A stretch of 64,000 nt of DNA from Campylobacter concisus (GTDB lineage: Bacteria > Campylobacterota > Campylobacteria > Campylobacterales > Campylobacteraceae), in contig NZ_LVLC01000001.1 of NCBI RefSeq assembly GCF_002092855.1, positions 620,001 to 684,000 on the forward strand, read 5' to 3'. Numbering within the stretch: the first letter of the stretch is position 1; each line of letters starts with the position of its first letter. Of this stretch, positions 19,215 through 27,037 are shown in pieces. The translations under genes and the position numbers were made by a program. The notes under the pieces are model-generated. The model was given only the letters and a program-made list of their open reading frames with translations, ran no database searches and was not told the origin of the DNA.

Positions 19215-20472
19215 GCCAAAATTAATAATATTTTTAAAAAGAGCTATCTTATTTTTCTTATCTCTTTTTTTGATAGGTCAATATAACGAACATATTACTG
19301 CTGTGAAGAATTTAGGTATATATTTGGCTCTATTTTCAACTATGATTCTTTTTATTATTAATACTAAAAATACATTAGAAAATATAAAAAATAATATAAA
19401 AAACAATAAAACTATATTGCTGCTTTTTATTTTACTAAATTTATATGTTTTTGGAATATCAATTTTTCCTTATGACACTACCCAGAATGCATTTCTTTCA
19501 GCATTTAGTGAATTTAAACGAGCTTTTGTATTTATTTTTATTATTCTCCTTTGGCATGATGGTAGTTATAAAAATTCAAAATGGTTGTTTTTTGCCATGG
19601 TTATAGCTTTAAGCTTAGATAATTTGCATTTTTTTGTAAAAGGAATAGAAGAAGGAACGCTTTTAAATTTAAGAAATACAAAAAATCAATTGATTCAACC
19701 TATCGATAGATTTTATTCAAGTTTTTTTGATAATTTATTCATTTTTTCTTTGATATCACTATTTTTTATAAAAAATAATTTTTATAAATTTTTTATTACT
19801 ATTTTTAATATCATTATTAGCTTAATTTTTATTTTGCTTACAGGAGCAAGAGGCTCATGGCTTGCACTTGCTTTGAGCTTAGTAGCAATGTTGATTTTAA
19901 CATCTAAGAAAGAAAAAATTGATCTTTTTAATAAAAAATTTATAATAATTTGCTTAATTTTACTTGCTGCCTCTGCTTGCGTCTACTATAACTCCACGCT
20001 TTTGCAGTTAAAAGTTGCGCAAGGATTTTATACTTCTGGTAGAGTAGATATTTTAACAAAAAGATTACCGCTTCTTTTTAGCTCTGATAGGGCTTATATA
20101 GGCATAGGTTTTGGTGGTAAGCAATATACTAAATTTTTAAATGATAAAAATATTAACAATGACGACCTTGGCCCAACTGGTATAGGTGCTGACGGAACCA
20201 AGTACCCACATCATGACGAGCCAGTATTTATTGGTCAGTATTATCATTACGGTGTAGTAGGTACTGCTTTTTTTGTTGCGCTTGTTTTTTATATGCTTTT
20301 TGTCTCTTTTAAAAGGTATTTATCAAACAACAAATTTTATATAGCAATATTTGGAAGCATACTTTGCACTTATATATTTAGGGGACTATTTGAGACCATA
20401 TACTTTACTCATCTTTATGTAATGCTTGGTCTTTTTATAGTGTTTTGTACAAATACAAGGAGTGATTTATGA
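19198..20472 (+). CDS. O-antigen ligase / polymerase-like membrane protein (WaaL/Wzy_C type)
   Basis: 424 residues with about 10-12 hydrophobic helices and the O-antigen ligase family motif LTGARGSWLALALSLV at ~214-230, where the Arg is the conserved ligase residue. A long periplasmic loop after ~280 includes IGIGFGGKQY and HHDEPVFIGQYYHYG, matching the G-x-N-x-H/H-N-x-Y-L region in a divergent way. It would join a lipid-linked glycan to lipid A-core in the periplasm. It overlaps the upstream gene by 17 bp and the downstream one by 4 bp. Ligase versus polymerase cannot be settled from sequence. Confidence 0.78.
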   Translation: MIIQNKPKLIIFLKRAILFFLSLFLIGQYNEHITAVKNLGIYLALFSTMILFIINTKNTLENIKNNIKNNKTILLLFILLNLYVFGISIFPYDTTQNAFLSAFSEFKRAFVFIFIILLWHDGSYKNSKWLFFAMVIALSLDNLHFFVKGIEEGTLLNLRNTKNQLIQPIDRFYSSFFDNLFIFSLISLFFIKNNFYKFFITIFNIIISLIFILLTGARGSWLALALSLVAMLILTSKKEKIDLFNKKFIIICLILLAASACVYYNSTLLQLKVAQGFYTSGRVDILTKRLPLLFSSDRAYIGIGFGGKQYTKFLNDKNINNDDLGPTGIGADGTKYPHHDEPVFIGQYYHYGVVGTAFFVALVFYMLFVSFKRYLSNNKFYIAIFGSILCTYIFRGLFETIYFTHLYVMLGLFIVFCTNTRSDL

Positions 20473-21575
20473 AACTATTTTACATATATCCAGAACAAAT
20501 TCCGCAAGGTAATGCAAGAGAGATAGCAATACTAAATACATTTTTTGAGCTTAGTAATATGTGCGATGCTAAACTGGTCTTACCGCAGTCTCCTTTAAAT
20601 TTAAATGATGTAAATGAGAAATTCGCTTTAAAGCTAAAAGCTAATGACATATTGTTTGTAAGAAAAAGGATTCTATTTTTAAAAAGTAATAAAATTTTTA
20701 ATTTTTTTCTAAAAAAGATAATAAATAACTATTCAAATAAAGACGCAATATTTTATACGAGACATTTAAAGATAGCTAAATTTTTACTAGAAAATAAAAT
20801 ATCCAATCAAAAGGTTGTATTTGAAGCGCATGAGTGTTTTACCTTGGGTAACAAAGCACTTTATAATATGGAAAAAGAGATACTAAAAGATGCTGATTTT
20901 ATCTTTTCGCACAATATCAGCACATTAAATGAACTTAGAAAATTTTTTGACTTACAAATAACAAATTCGGCAGTTGTTTATAATGGCTGCAAACAAGATT
21001 ATGATTTTAAGAAGAAAGATTTTGATTTTTCAAGTATAAACTATTATGGCTCATTCTTGTTATGGAAAGGCCTTGATTTGATGCTGGATTTTGTTTCAAA
21101 AACTAAAATAAGGCTCGATCTTTATGGTAAAAATAGTGGAAATAGTTTTATAAATTTAAAAAATACTCTTAAAGAAAGAAAGATCGAATGTCTGGTATGT
21201 TTTAAAGGGATGTTACCTCAAAAAGAAGTTGTAAAAAGTCTCATTAAAAACAATACAATTTTGATAATACCTAGTGTAAAAAGTGCTTATTCTCTTTATA
21301 GCACTCCGCTAAAGCTTTTTGAGTATATGGCAAACTCAAACGTTGTCTTAGCTCCAAATTTTCCACCAGTTGCCGAGATAGTAAAAGATGGCAAAAATGG
21401 TTTTTTGTACGAAGCAGGAGATAAAAAAAGTCTAGAAGAAAAATTTAACTATATAAAGACGTTAAGTAATGATGAGCTAAATAAAATTTCAAAAAATGCT
21501 TATGAAAGCATAAGTGAAAATACTTGGAAAAATAGAGCTAGAAAAATAATCAAAGAATTAGAAAAGATAAATTAA
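20469..21575 (+). CDS. Glycosyltransferase family 1/4-like, last of block
   Basis: 368 residues. The beginning (LFYIYPEQIPQGNAREIAI) and the C-terminal STPLKLFEYMANSNVVLAPNFPPVAEIVKDGKNGFLYEAG region (~280-320) carry the GT-B nucleotide-sugar site, with LFEYM in place of the more common EALA. The mid-region has VYNGCKQDY and SFLLWKGLDLMLDF. It starts in a 4-bp overlap with the ligase-like gene and ends 46 bp before the convergent rpmA. Likely a surface-glycan transferase of unknown specificity. Confidence 0.82.
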   Translation: MKLFYIYPEQIPQGNAREIAILNTFFELSNMCDAKLVLPQSPLNLNDVNEKFALKLKANDILFVRKRILFLKSNKIFNFFLKKIINNYSNKDAIFYTRHLKIAKFLLENKISNQKVVFEAHECFTLGNKALYNMEKEILKDADFIFSHNISTLNELRKFFDLQITNSAVVYNGCKQDYDFKKKDFDFSSINYYGSFLLWKGLDLMLDFVSKTKIRLDLYGKNSGNSFINLKNTLKERKIECLVCFKGMLPQKEVVKSLIKNNTILIIPSVKSAYSLYSTPLKLFEYMANSNVVLAPNFPPVAEIVKDGKNGFLYEAGDKKSLEEKFNYIKTLSNDELNKISKNAYESISENTWKNRARKIIKELEKIN

Positions 21576-21590
21576 ATTTTTGAGTGGATT

Positions 21591-21615
21591 TAAAAGAAAA
21601 AGGGGCTTTCGCCCC
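21591..21615 (-). terminator. Rho-independent terminator of the rplU-rpmA transcript
   Basis: On the minus strand a GGGGC/GCCCC stem with a GAAA tetraloop (21602-21615) is followed by TTTTTCTTTT, just after the rpmA stop. The stem would also end plus-strand transcription from the glycosyltransferase block, though without a U-tract on that side. Confidence 0.8.
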
Positions 21616-21620
21616 AAGGA

Positions 21621-21878
21621 TTATGCAGCTGGATAAACAGATACTTTTTTTCTGTTTTTATCAAGTCTTTCAAATTTTACAAAGCCATCGACTAATGCAA
21701 AAATTGTGTGGTCTTTACCAAGACCTACGTTATTTCCAGCGTGAGTTGCTGTTCCTCTTTGGCGGATGATTATATTTCCAGCACGAACGAACTCACCACC
21801 AAATTTCTTAACACCTAATCGGCGTCCTATACTATCACGGTTATTTTGGGTTGAACCCTGACCTTTTTTGTGTGCCAT
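21621..21878 (-). CDS. rpmA: 50S ribosomal protein L27
   Basis: 85 residues, full length, with the conserved N-terminal [16 protein letters not shown] and [10 protein letters not shown]. It binds at the peptidyl transferase centre. The N-terminus starts directly at MAHKKG with no Firmicutes-type cleavable extension. It follows rplU by 11 bp. Confidence 0.98.
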   Translation of the reverse strand: MAHKKGQGSTQNNRDSIGRRLGVKKFGGEFVRAGNIIIRQRGTATHAGNNVGLGKDHTIFALVDGFVKFERLDKNRKKVSVYPAA

Positions 21879-21889
21879 ATCTTATCTCC

Positions 21890-22204
21890 TTAAGCTGCGA
21901 TACTTACGACTTTTACACGTGTAAATTGTCTTCTAAAGCCGCGTTTTAGTTTTGAGTCTTTACGTCTGCGTTTTTTGTAGATAACTACTTTTTTGTCTTT
22001 GCCTTCATTAACGACCTCAAGAACAACTTTTGCACCCTTTACAAATGGCGCACCTACCTTTACTTCGCCGTCATTTACAGCTAAAACTTCTGTAATCTCA
22101 ACGGTTGATTTAGCTTCAGCACTAAAGTGATCTAGCTTAAGGTACTCGCCCTCGCTAACACGATATTGCTTACCGCCATGCTTAAATATAGCGTATTTTG
22201 ACAT
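21890..22204 (-). CDS. rplU: 50S ribosomal protein L21
   Basis: 104 residues with [21 protein letters not shown] and the C-terminal [19 protein letters not shown], normal for L21. It binds 23S rRNA. It is first in the rplU-rpmA pair, and its leader holds two hairpins that exclude each other (22221-22247). Confidence 0.98.
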   Translation of the reverse strand: MSKYAIFKHGGKQYRVSEGEYLKLDHFSAEAKSTVEITEVLAVNDGEVKVGAPFVKGAKVVLEVVNEGKDKKVVIYKKRRRKDSKLKRGFRRQFTRVKVVSIAA

Positions 22205-22220
22205 ACTCTACCTTTCTAAA

Positions 22221-22247
22221 TTTGGTAAGACCAAAAAGCGCTTTTGG
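22221..22247 (-). promoter_or_regulatory. rplU leader with two mutually exclusive hairpins
   Basis: Reading the minus strand, CCAAAA-GCGCT-TTTTGG (22247-22231) can fold as one hairpin and TTTGGT-CTT-ACCAAA (22235-22221) as another. They share the TTTGG segment, so only one can form at a time. They end about 17 bp before the rplU ATG, just ahead of AGAAAGG. The arrangement resembles a ribosomal-protein leader switch; function is inferred. Confidence 0.4.
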
Positions 22248-22325
22248 ATTTCAAAAGACTTGGGGAGCTTTGTTGGTTGTAAGGAACGGATGATACCCAA
22301 AAATTTATAAATTTAAGTTGAATGG

Positions 22326-22348
22326 GGCGGAAATTTATCCGCCTTTTT
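22326..22348 (+). terminator. Hairpin plus T-tract pointing along the plus strand
   Basis: GGCGGA-AATTTA-TCCGCC (22326-22343) is followed by TTTTTG. The stem lies right after the stop of the minus-strand peroxidase gene, so the stem could end that transcript, but the T-tract lies on the wrong side for it. Confidence 0.45.
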
Positions 22349-22355
22349 GTTTAGC

Positions 22356-23390
22356 TTAGTAGTCAAGCTCCGGTTTTGGGGTCTTTTCGGTAGATGCAGG
22401 GAAGGACGGATATTCGACTTTAGGCATTTTGCCTGTTAGCGAATTTAAAAACGTCACGATATCGGCGGCTTCTTTGTCATTTATCTCGATACCTAGCTGT
22501 ACGCTACCCATCATTTTGACGGCATCTTTTAGCGACCAAACTGCACCGTTGTGAAAATACGGAGCCGTTAGCTCGATGTTGCGTAACGTAGGAGCTTTTA
22601 CTAGACCGTTTGCATCGCCTTTAAAGTCGCCCAAATTTGCAAATTCATATTTGCCCGCAACCTCAAACGGCTGTAAAGTACCGCCCAAGTTTATGCCGTT
22701 ATGGCATGTAGCGCAACCCTTGTCGATGAAGGTTTTTAGTCCTTTTTTCTCAGCGCCGTTTAGCGCAGTCTCGTCGCCTTCTAAAAATTTATCGAATCTA
22801 GACGGAGTTACGAGCGTTCTTTCAAAGATACCTATGGCCGTCGTTACCAACTCAAAGCTCACGTCGCTATTAAACGCGGCCTTAAACTCGCTCACATACG
22901 CTGGGATCGATTTTAGCCTTTGCTCGACAAGCTCCGGAGTAGAAGCCATCTCCGGCATAGCAGTCATCGGGCCGGCAGCCTGAGCGGCTAGGTGAGCGGC
23001 GCGTCCATCCCAAAACTGCACCGAGTTAAATACGGAGTTGTAAACCGTCGGAGCATTTACGTGATGAGGGTTTGGGGTCCATTTGTGACCTGTAGATGCA
23101 GGTACGCCGTCCGCTCCGCCTAAGCCCAAGTTGTGACAGGTGTTGCAGCTGATAATGCCGGATTTTGATAATCTCGGATCAAAATAAAGCCTCTTACCAA
23201 GCTCGTAAGCAGCCATAGTGGTTGGATATTTCTCAGTATCCGGAGAAGCTTCGTTTATCGCTTTGGTTAGCGCCTTTGGATCGCTAGGGATAGCGACTAG
23301 ACCCGCATCTAGCGCGTCTTGGATCAAATTTTGAGCGTTTAGCGCCGTCGCTAACGCAACCAAACCCAACAAAACTGACTTAATTTTCAT
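22356..23390 (-). CDS. Di-haem cytochrome c peroxidase
   Basis: 344 residues with a signal peptide (MKIKSVLLGLVALATALNA). Two haem c motifs are present, C82-NTC-H86 and C226-ATC-H230, in the CCP/MauG pattern, with the WDGRAAHL and PTLRNIELTAPYFHNGAVWSL regions. It reduces hydrogen peroxide in the periplasm with electrons from cytochrome c. The gene is clearly richer in GC than its neighbours (roughly half GC in sampled lines against about 38% or less on either side), suggesting transfer from a higher-GC relative. A TATAAT at 23424-23429 probably drives it alone. Confidence 0.93.
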   Translation of the reverse strand: MKIKSVLLGLVALATALNAQNLIQDALDAGLVAIPSDPKALTKAINEASPDTEKYPTTMAAYELGKRLYFDPRLSKSGIISCNTCHNLGLGGADGVPASTGHKWTPNPHHVNAPTVYNSVFNSVQFWDGRAAHLAAQAAGPMTAMPEMASTPELVEQRLKSIPAYVSEFKAAFNSDVSFELVTTAIGIFERTLVTPSRFDKFLEGDETALNGAEKKGLKTFIDKGCATCHNGINLGGTLQPFEVAGKYEFANLGDFKGDANGLVKAPTLRNIELTAPYFHNGAVWSLKDAVKMMGSVQLGIEINDKEAADIVTFLNSLTGKMPKVEYPSFPASTEKTPKPELDY

Positions 23391-23423
23391 TAAATGCTCC
23401 TTTAAAAATAGAGTTAGATCATA

Positions 23424-23429
23424 ATTATA
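23424..23429 (-). promoter_or_regulatory. Probable -10 box of the cytochrome c peroxidase gene
   Basis: The minus strand reads CATTATAATTATG about 34 bp before the ATG, followed by AAAGGAGC as ribosome site. No -35 box is evident. Confidence 0.5.
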
Positions 23430-23503
23430 ATGTTTTATAGTTAAATATAAATAAATTTTATTATTTATTAGAAATTATTTTTAAGTAGTTTTAGTTATTC
23501 AAG

Positions 23504-23519
23504 ATAAGATATATCTTAT
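23504..23519. promoter_or_regulatory. 16-bp perfect palindrome between ccp and flhB
   Basis: ATAAGATATATCTTAT is an exact inverted repeat with no spacer, within a very AT-rich 263-bp divergent intergenic region, about 75 bp beyond the ccp -10 box and 100 bp before the flhB -10 box. It could be an operator. No protein is assigned, and in such AT-rich DNA chance is possible. Confidence 0.35.
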
Positions 23520-23617
23520 TTATTTTTATTGAATAGTATTAATTATTAGTCTACTTTGTATAAGATTTACTATAGCTTGACTACATAAGAAATACTTCAA
23601 TTTAACCTCGCTTTAGA

Positions 23618-23623
23618 TATAAT
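23618..23623 (+). promoter_or_regulatory. Probable -10 box of flhB
   Basis: TTTAGATATAATCG carries a perfect TATAAT 30 bp before the flhB ATG at 23654; a short CAGGA ribosome site precedes the start. No GG-N10-GC sigma54 element is obvious. Confidence 0.5.
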
Positions 23624-23653
23624 CGCCAAAATTTAACCAAACTCAGGATAATA

Positions 23654-24727
23654 ATGGCAGACGAAGATCAAGAAAAAACCGAAGAAGCGACCCCCAAAAA
23701 GATAGAAGATGCCAAAAAGGATGGTAATGTCCCCAAAAGTCAGGACCTAGCTGGGTTCGTGACCCTAGTTATTGCTATTGGCGTATTACTTGCAATGCTA
23801 AATTTTATGAAAGAACAGATCATCTCACTTTATATCTATTACTCAAAATTTATCGGTCAGCCACTTACCTTACCGACAGTGAAACTAATCGTCATAAATA
23901 CCTTTGCAAGGTCGCTTCTTATGATACTTCCAGTTTGTATCTGCGTAGCGATCGCTGGTGTCATCGCAAATGTAATGCAGTTTGGATTTATCTTTACCAC
24001 AAAACCCATAATGCCAAATTTTGGCAAGATAAATCCGCTAAAAGGGCTAAAAAATTTATTCTCGATGAAAAAAGTGATAGACAGTATTAAAATCGTGCTA
24101 AAAGTTAGCATCGTCTTTGGTGTTGGATTTTATTTTTTCTTGCAGTTTATAAAGGAGCTACCGCACACGCTCTTTTTTTCTATGTTTGATCAGCTTGCTT
24201 GGCTAAAAGAAAAGCTTATTATTCTTGTTAGTGTCATGCTTTTTATACTTTTCGTGATCGGACTTATTGACCTTCTTATCGTGCGCTTTCAATATTTTAA
24301 AGACCTTCGTATGAGCAAGCAAGAGATAAAAGATGAGTATAAGCAAATGGAAGGAGATCCGCAGGTAAAAGGCAGAATTCGTCAAGCCCAAATGCGTGCA
24401 GCCAAGCGTCGAATGATGCAAAATATCCCACAAGCTGACGTAGTCATCACAAACCCTACTCACTACGCCGTGGCGATAAGATATGATAAAAGTCGTGACG
24501 AAGCACCGATAATACTTGCAAAAGGTGTTGATTTTTTAGCACTACAAATCAAAAAAATAGCCGTTGAAAATGGTGTGCAAATTTATGAAAATCCACCACT
24601 CGCAAGAGAGCTTTATAAAATTTGTGAAGTCGATGATACGATACCAGCACATCTTTTTAGGGCCGTAGCCGAAGTGCTAAGCTTCGTTTATATGAGCAAT
24701 AAACAAAAATTTAAAGATAAGCTTTGA
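23654..24727 (+). CDS. flhB: Flagellar export apparatus protein FlhB
   Basis: 357 residues. The cytoplasmic N-terminus DQEKTEEATPKKIEDAKKDG is the FlhB/YscU signature, followed by four membrane helices (~32-50, ~83-110, ~145-165, ~187-212) and a cytoplasmic domain with the self-cleavage motif N267-P-T-H270. FlhB sits in the flagellar type III export gate and switches substrate from rod/hook to filament. It stands alone here, not in a flagellar operon. Confidence 0.97.
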   Translation: MADEDQEKTEEATPKKIEDAKKDGNVPKSQDLAGFVTLVIAIGVLLAMLNFMKEQIISLYIYYSKFIGQPLTLPTVKLIVINTFARSLLMILPVCICVAIAGVIANVMQFGFIFTTKPIMPNFGKINPLKGLKNLFSMKKVIDSIKIVLKVSIVFGVGFYFFLQFIKELPHTLFFSMFDQLAWLKEKLIILVSVMLFILFVIGLIDLLIVRFQYFKDLRMSKQEIKDEYKQMEGDPQVKGRIRQAQMRAAKRRMMQNIPQADVVITNPTHYAVAIRYDKSRDEAPIILAKGVDFLALQIKKIAVENGVQIYENPPLARELYKICEVDDTIPAHLFRAVAEVLSFVYMSNKQKFKDKL

Positions 24728-24736
24728 TAAATTCTG

Positions 24737-24768
24737 CTCTTGCCACTAGAAATTACTAGCAGCAAGAG
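24737..24768. terminator. Hairpin between convergent flhB and dcuB
   Basis: CTCTTGC (24737-24743) pairs with GCAAGAG (24762-24768), with an inner CTAG/CTAG pair and an AAATTA loop. It lies in the 51-bp gap between two convergent genes. There is no clean T-tract on either side, so efficiency is uncertain. Confidence 0.45.
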
Positions 24769-24778
24769 AAATTATCTA

Positions 24779-26446
24779 TTATAGATATCCAAAAGCGGTT
24801 GCAAAAATATAGCCAAATATACAAGAGGATATAACACCAATAAGTCCCGGAATGATAAAGCTGTGATTGATAACAAATTTACCAATATGTGTCGTACCGC
24901 TTCTATCAAACTGGATAGCCGCAAGGTCGCTTGGATATGTTGGCAGGATGTAGTATCCGTAGCAAGCTGGTGCAAAGGCTAGAATGATAGCAGGATTAAC
25001 ATCGATATTTAATGCTAATGGCACAAAAGCAACCAAGGCTGCAGCTTGAGAATTTACAAATTTTGAGATAATCAAAAGCATAACCGCATAAGTCCAAGGG
25101 TGCTCTTTTACGATGCTTCCTAGCGCCTCCTTCATCATCGGAGTGTGTACTGCAAACATAGTCTCAGCCATCCAAGAGATACCAAAAACTGCAACAAGAG
25201 CAATCATACCTGATCTAAATATCTCGTTTTTACCGATCTTGCTAGCATCTGTTGGTGTAAAGATTAAGATGATAGCACCAGTTAAAAGCATGAAAATTTG
25301 GATAACATGAACCATGCTTAGGCTTTTTGAAGATGCTTGTTTGTTGCTTATATTGATGTAAGCACCTTGAAATTCTTCTTTTGCGCCTTTTTCATTTATA
25401 TATGTTACTGCGCCATCAGCCGTACGAGTAAGAGTTTGATTTGCATCTTTGCCGATGATTTTGACTGATTGAGCTTTTTGATTAGCATTTAGCTTATCGT
25501 TTGCTACTTTTAGCTCAGCCGCCTCTGTTTGGATGCTAGCATCTTTTATTTTTAAGGTTTTTAAGACTTTTTGCTCAGTTGGAAGGTTGGCTATTACTTG
25601 AACGACTGTTGCGTCTTTGTAAGTAGTCCAGCTTGGGCGAAGATCTTTAAAATATCCAAGAAGCGCAACTACAAGGATAGAGCCTAAAAATATCCACATC
25701 GCAGCCCATTGATAGCCAGGAAGCTTTTTACCTAAAAGTGTCGCACTATCGCCATAAACATATTTTTTAAACTCAGGATCTTGAAGCTTTGTTTGAAATA
25801 CTTCGTCTTTATCAAGATCTTTGCCTCTAAACCAGCTAAAAATTCCTACCGCCAAAACACCGCAAAATGTTGATGGAATTGTAATCTTTAAAAGATCTAA
25901 ATATCCATCAAAGCCAGCTAGGTGAGTTTTAGCATTAATAAGAAAGCTTGTAAGAGTTACAACAGCAACTGAAACTGGGCTAGCGATGATACCCATTTGT
26001 GAAGCTATTGAGCTTGCTGCCATTGGTCGCTCTGGGCGGATACCATTTTTGATAGCGATATCATAAACGATAGGAAGCACGGTATAAACAACGTGTCCAG
26101 TACCGCATAAAATAGTAAGCGTACATGTTACAAATGGAGCCAAGATACTTACATACTTTGGATTTTTTCTAAGTATAGTTTCTGCTATTTGAAGCATAAC
26201 ATCAAGACCACCACTAGCTTGAAGCGTAGCACTTGCCACAACAACAGCGAGGATAGTTAGCATAACATCGATAGCAGGCTTACCAGGCTCGATATTAAAT
26301 CCAAAAACGAGGACTATAAGACCGATACCGCCTAGCATACCAAGCGCGATACCGCCTTTTTTAGCTCCGTAGAACAAACAGATAAGGACGATGAGAAGCT
26401 GGATAACAAACTGCATGCCTTCACTTAAATTCATGAGAAAATCCAT
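24779..26446 (-). CDS. dcuB: Anaerobic C4-dicarboxylate antiporter DcuB with an extra hydrophilic domain
   Basis: 555 residues against about 446 in E. coli DcuB. Residues 1-270 and 376-555 match DcuB closely ([81 protein letters not shown]). It exchanges external fumarate for succinate during fumarate respiration. About 100 hydrophilic residues (~272-375), with Lys/Gln-rich helix and [11 protein letters not shown]-like strands, are inserted exactly after DLRPS in a loop between membrane segments. The ATG has AGGAGG upstream and a TATAAT at 26480-26485. Confidence 0.92.
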   Translation of the reverse strand: MDFLMNLSEGMQFVIQLLIVLICLFYGAKKGGIALGMLGGIGLIVLVFGFNIEPGKPAIDVMLTILAVVVASATLQASGGLDVMLQIAETILRKNPKYVSILAPFVTCTLTILCGTGHVVYTVLPIVYDIAIKNGIRPERPMAASSIASQMGIIASPVSVAVVTLTSFLINAKTHLAGFDGYLDLLKITIPSTFCGVLAVGIFSWFRGKDLDKDEVFQTKLQDPEFKKYVYGDSATLLGKKLPGYQWAAMWIFLGSILVVALLGYFKDLRPSWTTYKDATVVQVIANLPTEQKVLKTLKIKDASIQTEAAELKVANDKLNANQKAQSVKIIGKDANQTLTRTADGAVTYINEKGAKEEFQGAYINISNKQASSKSLSMVHVIQIFMLLTGAIILIFTPTDASKIGKNEIFRSGMIALVAVFGISWMAETMFAVHTPMMKEALGSIVKEHPWTYAVMLLIISKFVNSQAAALVAFVPLALNIDVNPAIILAFAPACYGYYILPTYPSDLAAIQFDRSGTTHIGKFVINHSFIIPGLIGVISSCIFGYIFATAFGYL

Positions 26447-26794
26447 GAAACCTCCTAAGTTAATATAAATTTAATCAAGATTATATCTCTTATGGATTTA
26501 GATTAAACTTATATTTTAAGGATGATTTGATACAAATATAACATTTTGATTAATAAGGCTTATTTAGGATAAATTTTTACAAGATTGTCTTTTACAAAAT
26601 TTTTATTTGATCTTGAAGATTTTGTTTGTCTTAGAATATATAAAATGAAAATAGCATTGTTATATTTTAAATTTATTAATAATAAAAATTTATTTAAATT
26701 TTATAAATAACCTAGAAAAATAGTATAAAAGCCTTGTAAATACGAAATTTAATAGAACCAAGAGAAAAATGATTGATGTTTAAGGAAAGGTTAA
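26447..26794. other. AT-rich intergenic region upstream of dcuB
   Basis: A 348-bp stretch with no credible gene. It holds the dcuB promoter at its left end. The rest is A/T-rich with many short direct and inverted AT motifs, and I see no further defined element before the tRNA. Confidence 0.6.
26480..26485 (-). promoter_or_regulatory. Probable -10 box of dcuB
   Basis: The minus strand reads AGATATAATCTTG about 34 bp before the dcuB ATG. Upstream lie several TTAATC/TTGAT half-sites, but I could not define a specific FNR- or RacR-type operator. Confidence 0.5.
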
Positions 26795-26870
26795 TGGTGG
26801 TTAGAGGCAGAATCGAACTGCCGACACGCAGATTTTCAGTCTGCTGCTCTACCGACTGAGCTATCCAACC
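26795..26870 (-). tRNA. tRNA-Phe (anticodon GAA)
   Basis: 76 nt folding as a full cloverleaf: acceptor GGTTGGA/TCTAACC (one G-T pair), D arm GCTC...GAGC, anticodon stem GCAGA/TCTGC with loop CTGAAAA giving anticodon GAA, T arm GGCAG/CTGCC with TTCGATT, discriminator A and an encoded CCA end at 26795-26797. A TATAAT 20-25 bp upstream (26890-26895) is the likely promoter. Confidence 0.97.
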
Positions 26871-26889
26871 ACTCGTTAAAGAAAGTCAG

Positions 26890-26895
26890 ATTATA
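26890..26895 (-). promoter_or_regulatory. Probable -10 box of tRNA-Phe
   Basis: The minus strand reads GTATAATCTG 20 bp before the first base of the tRNA, a fitting distance for a short 5' leader. Confidence 0.5.
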
Positions 26896-27001
26896 CATGT
26901 TTAATATTTAAAGCAAGTTTAAAATACACACTTTTTTAAATAAAATAAGTTATGTTTTTCTATTTTGACTTGAAATATAAAAGAAATTCTACAAAACAGA
27001 T

Positions 27002-27037
27002 AATAAATTACAAGCTTAAATAAGCTCGTAATTTATT
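27002..27037 (-). terminator. Long hairpin at the 3' end of tonB
   Basis: AATAAATTAC (27002-27011) pairs perfectly with GTAATTTATT (27028-27037); inside, one mismatch is followed by AGCTT/AAGCT and an AAAT loop. It overlaps the tonB stop codon, so it should fold as the transcript leaves the gene. The lower stem is A/T only. Confidence 0.55.
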
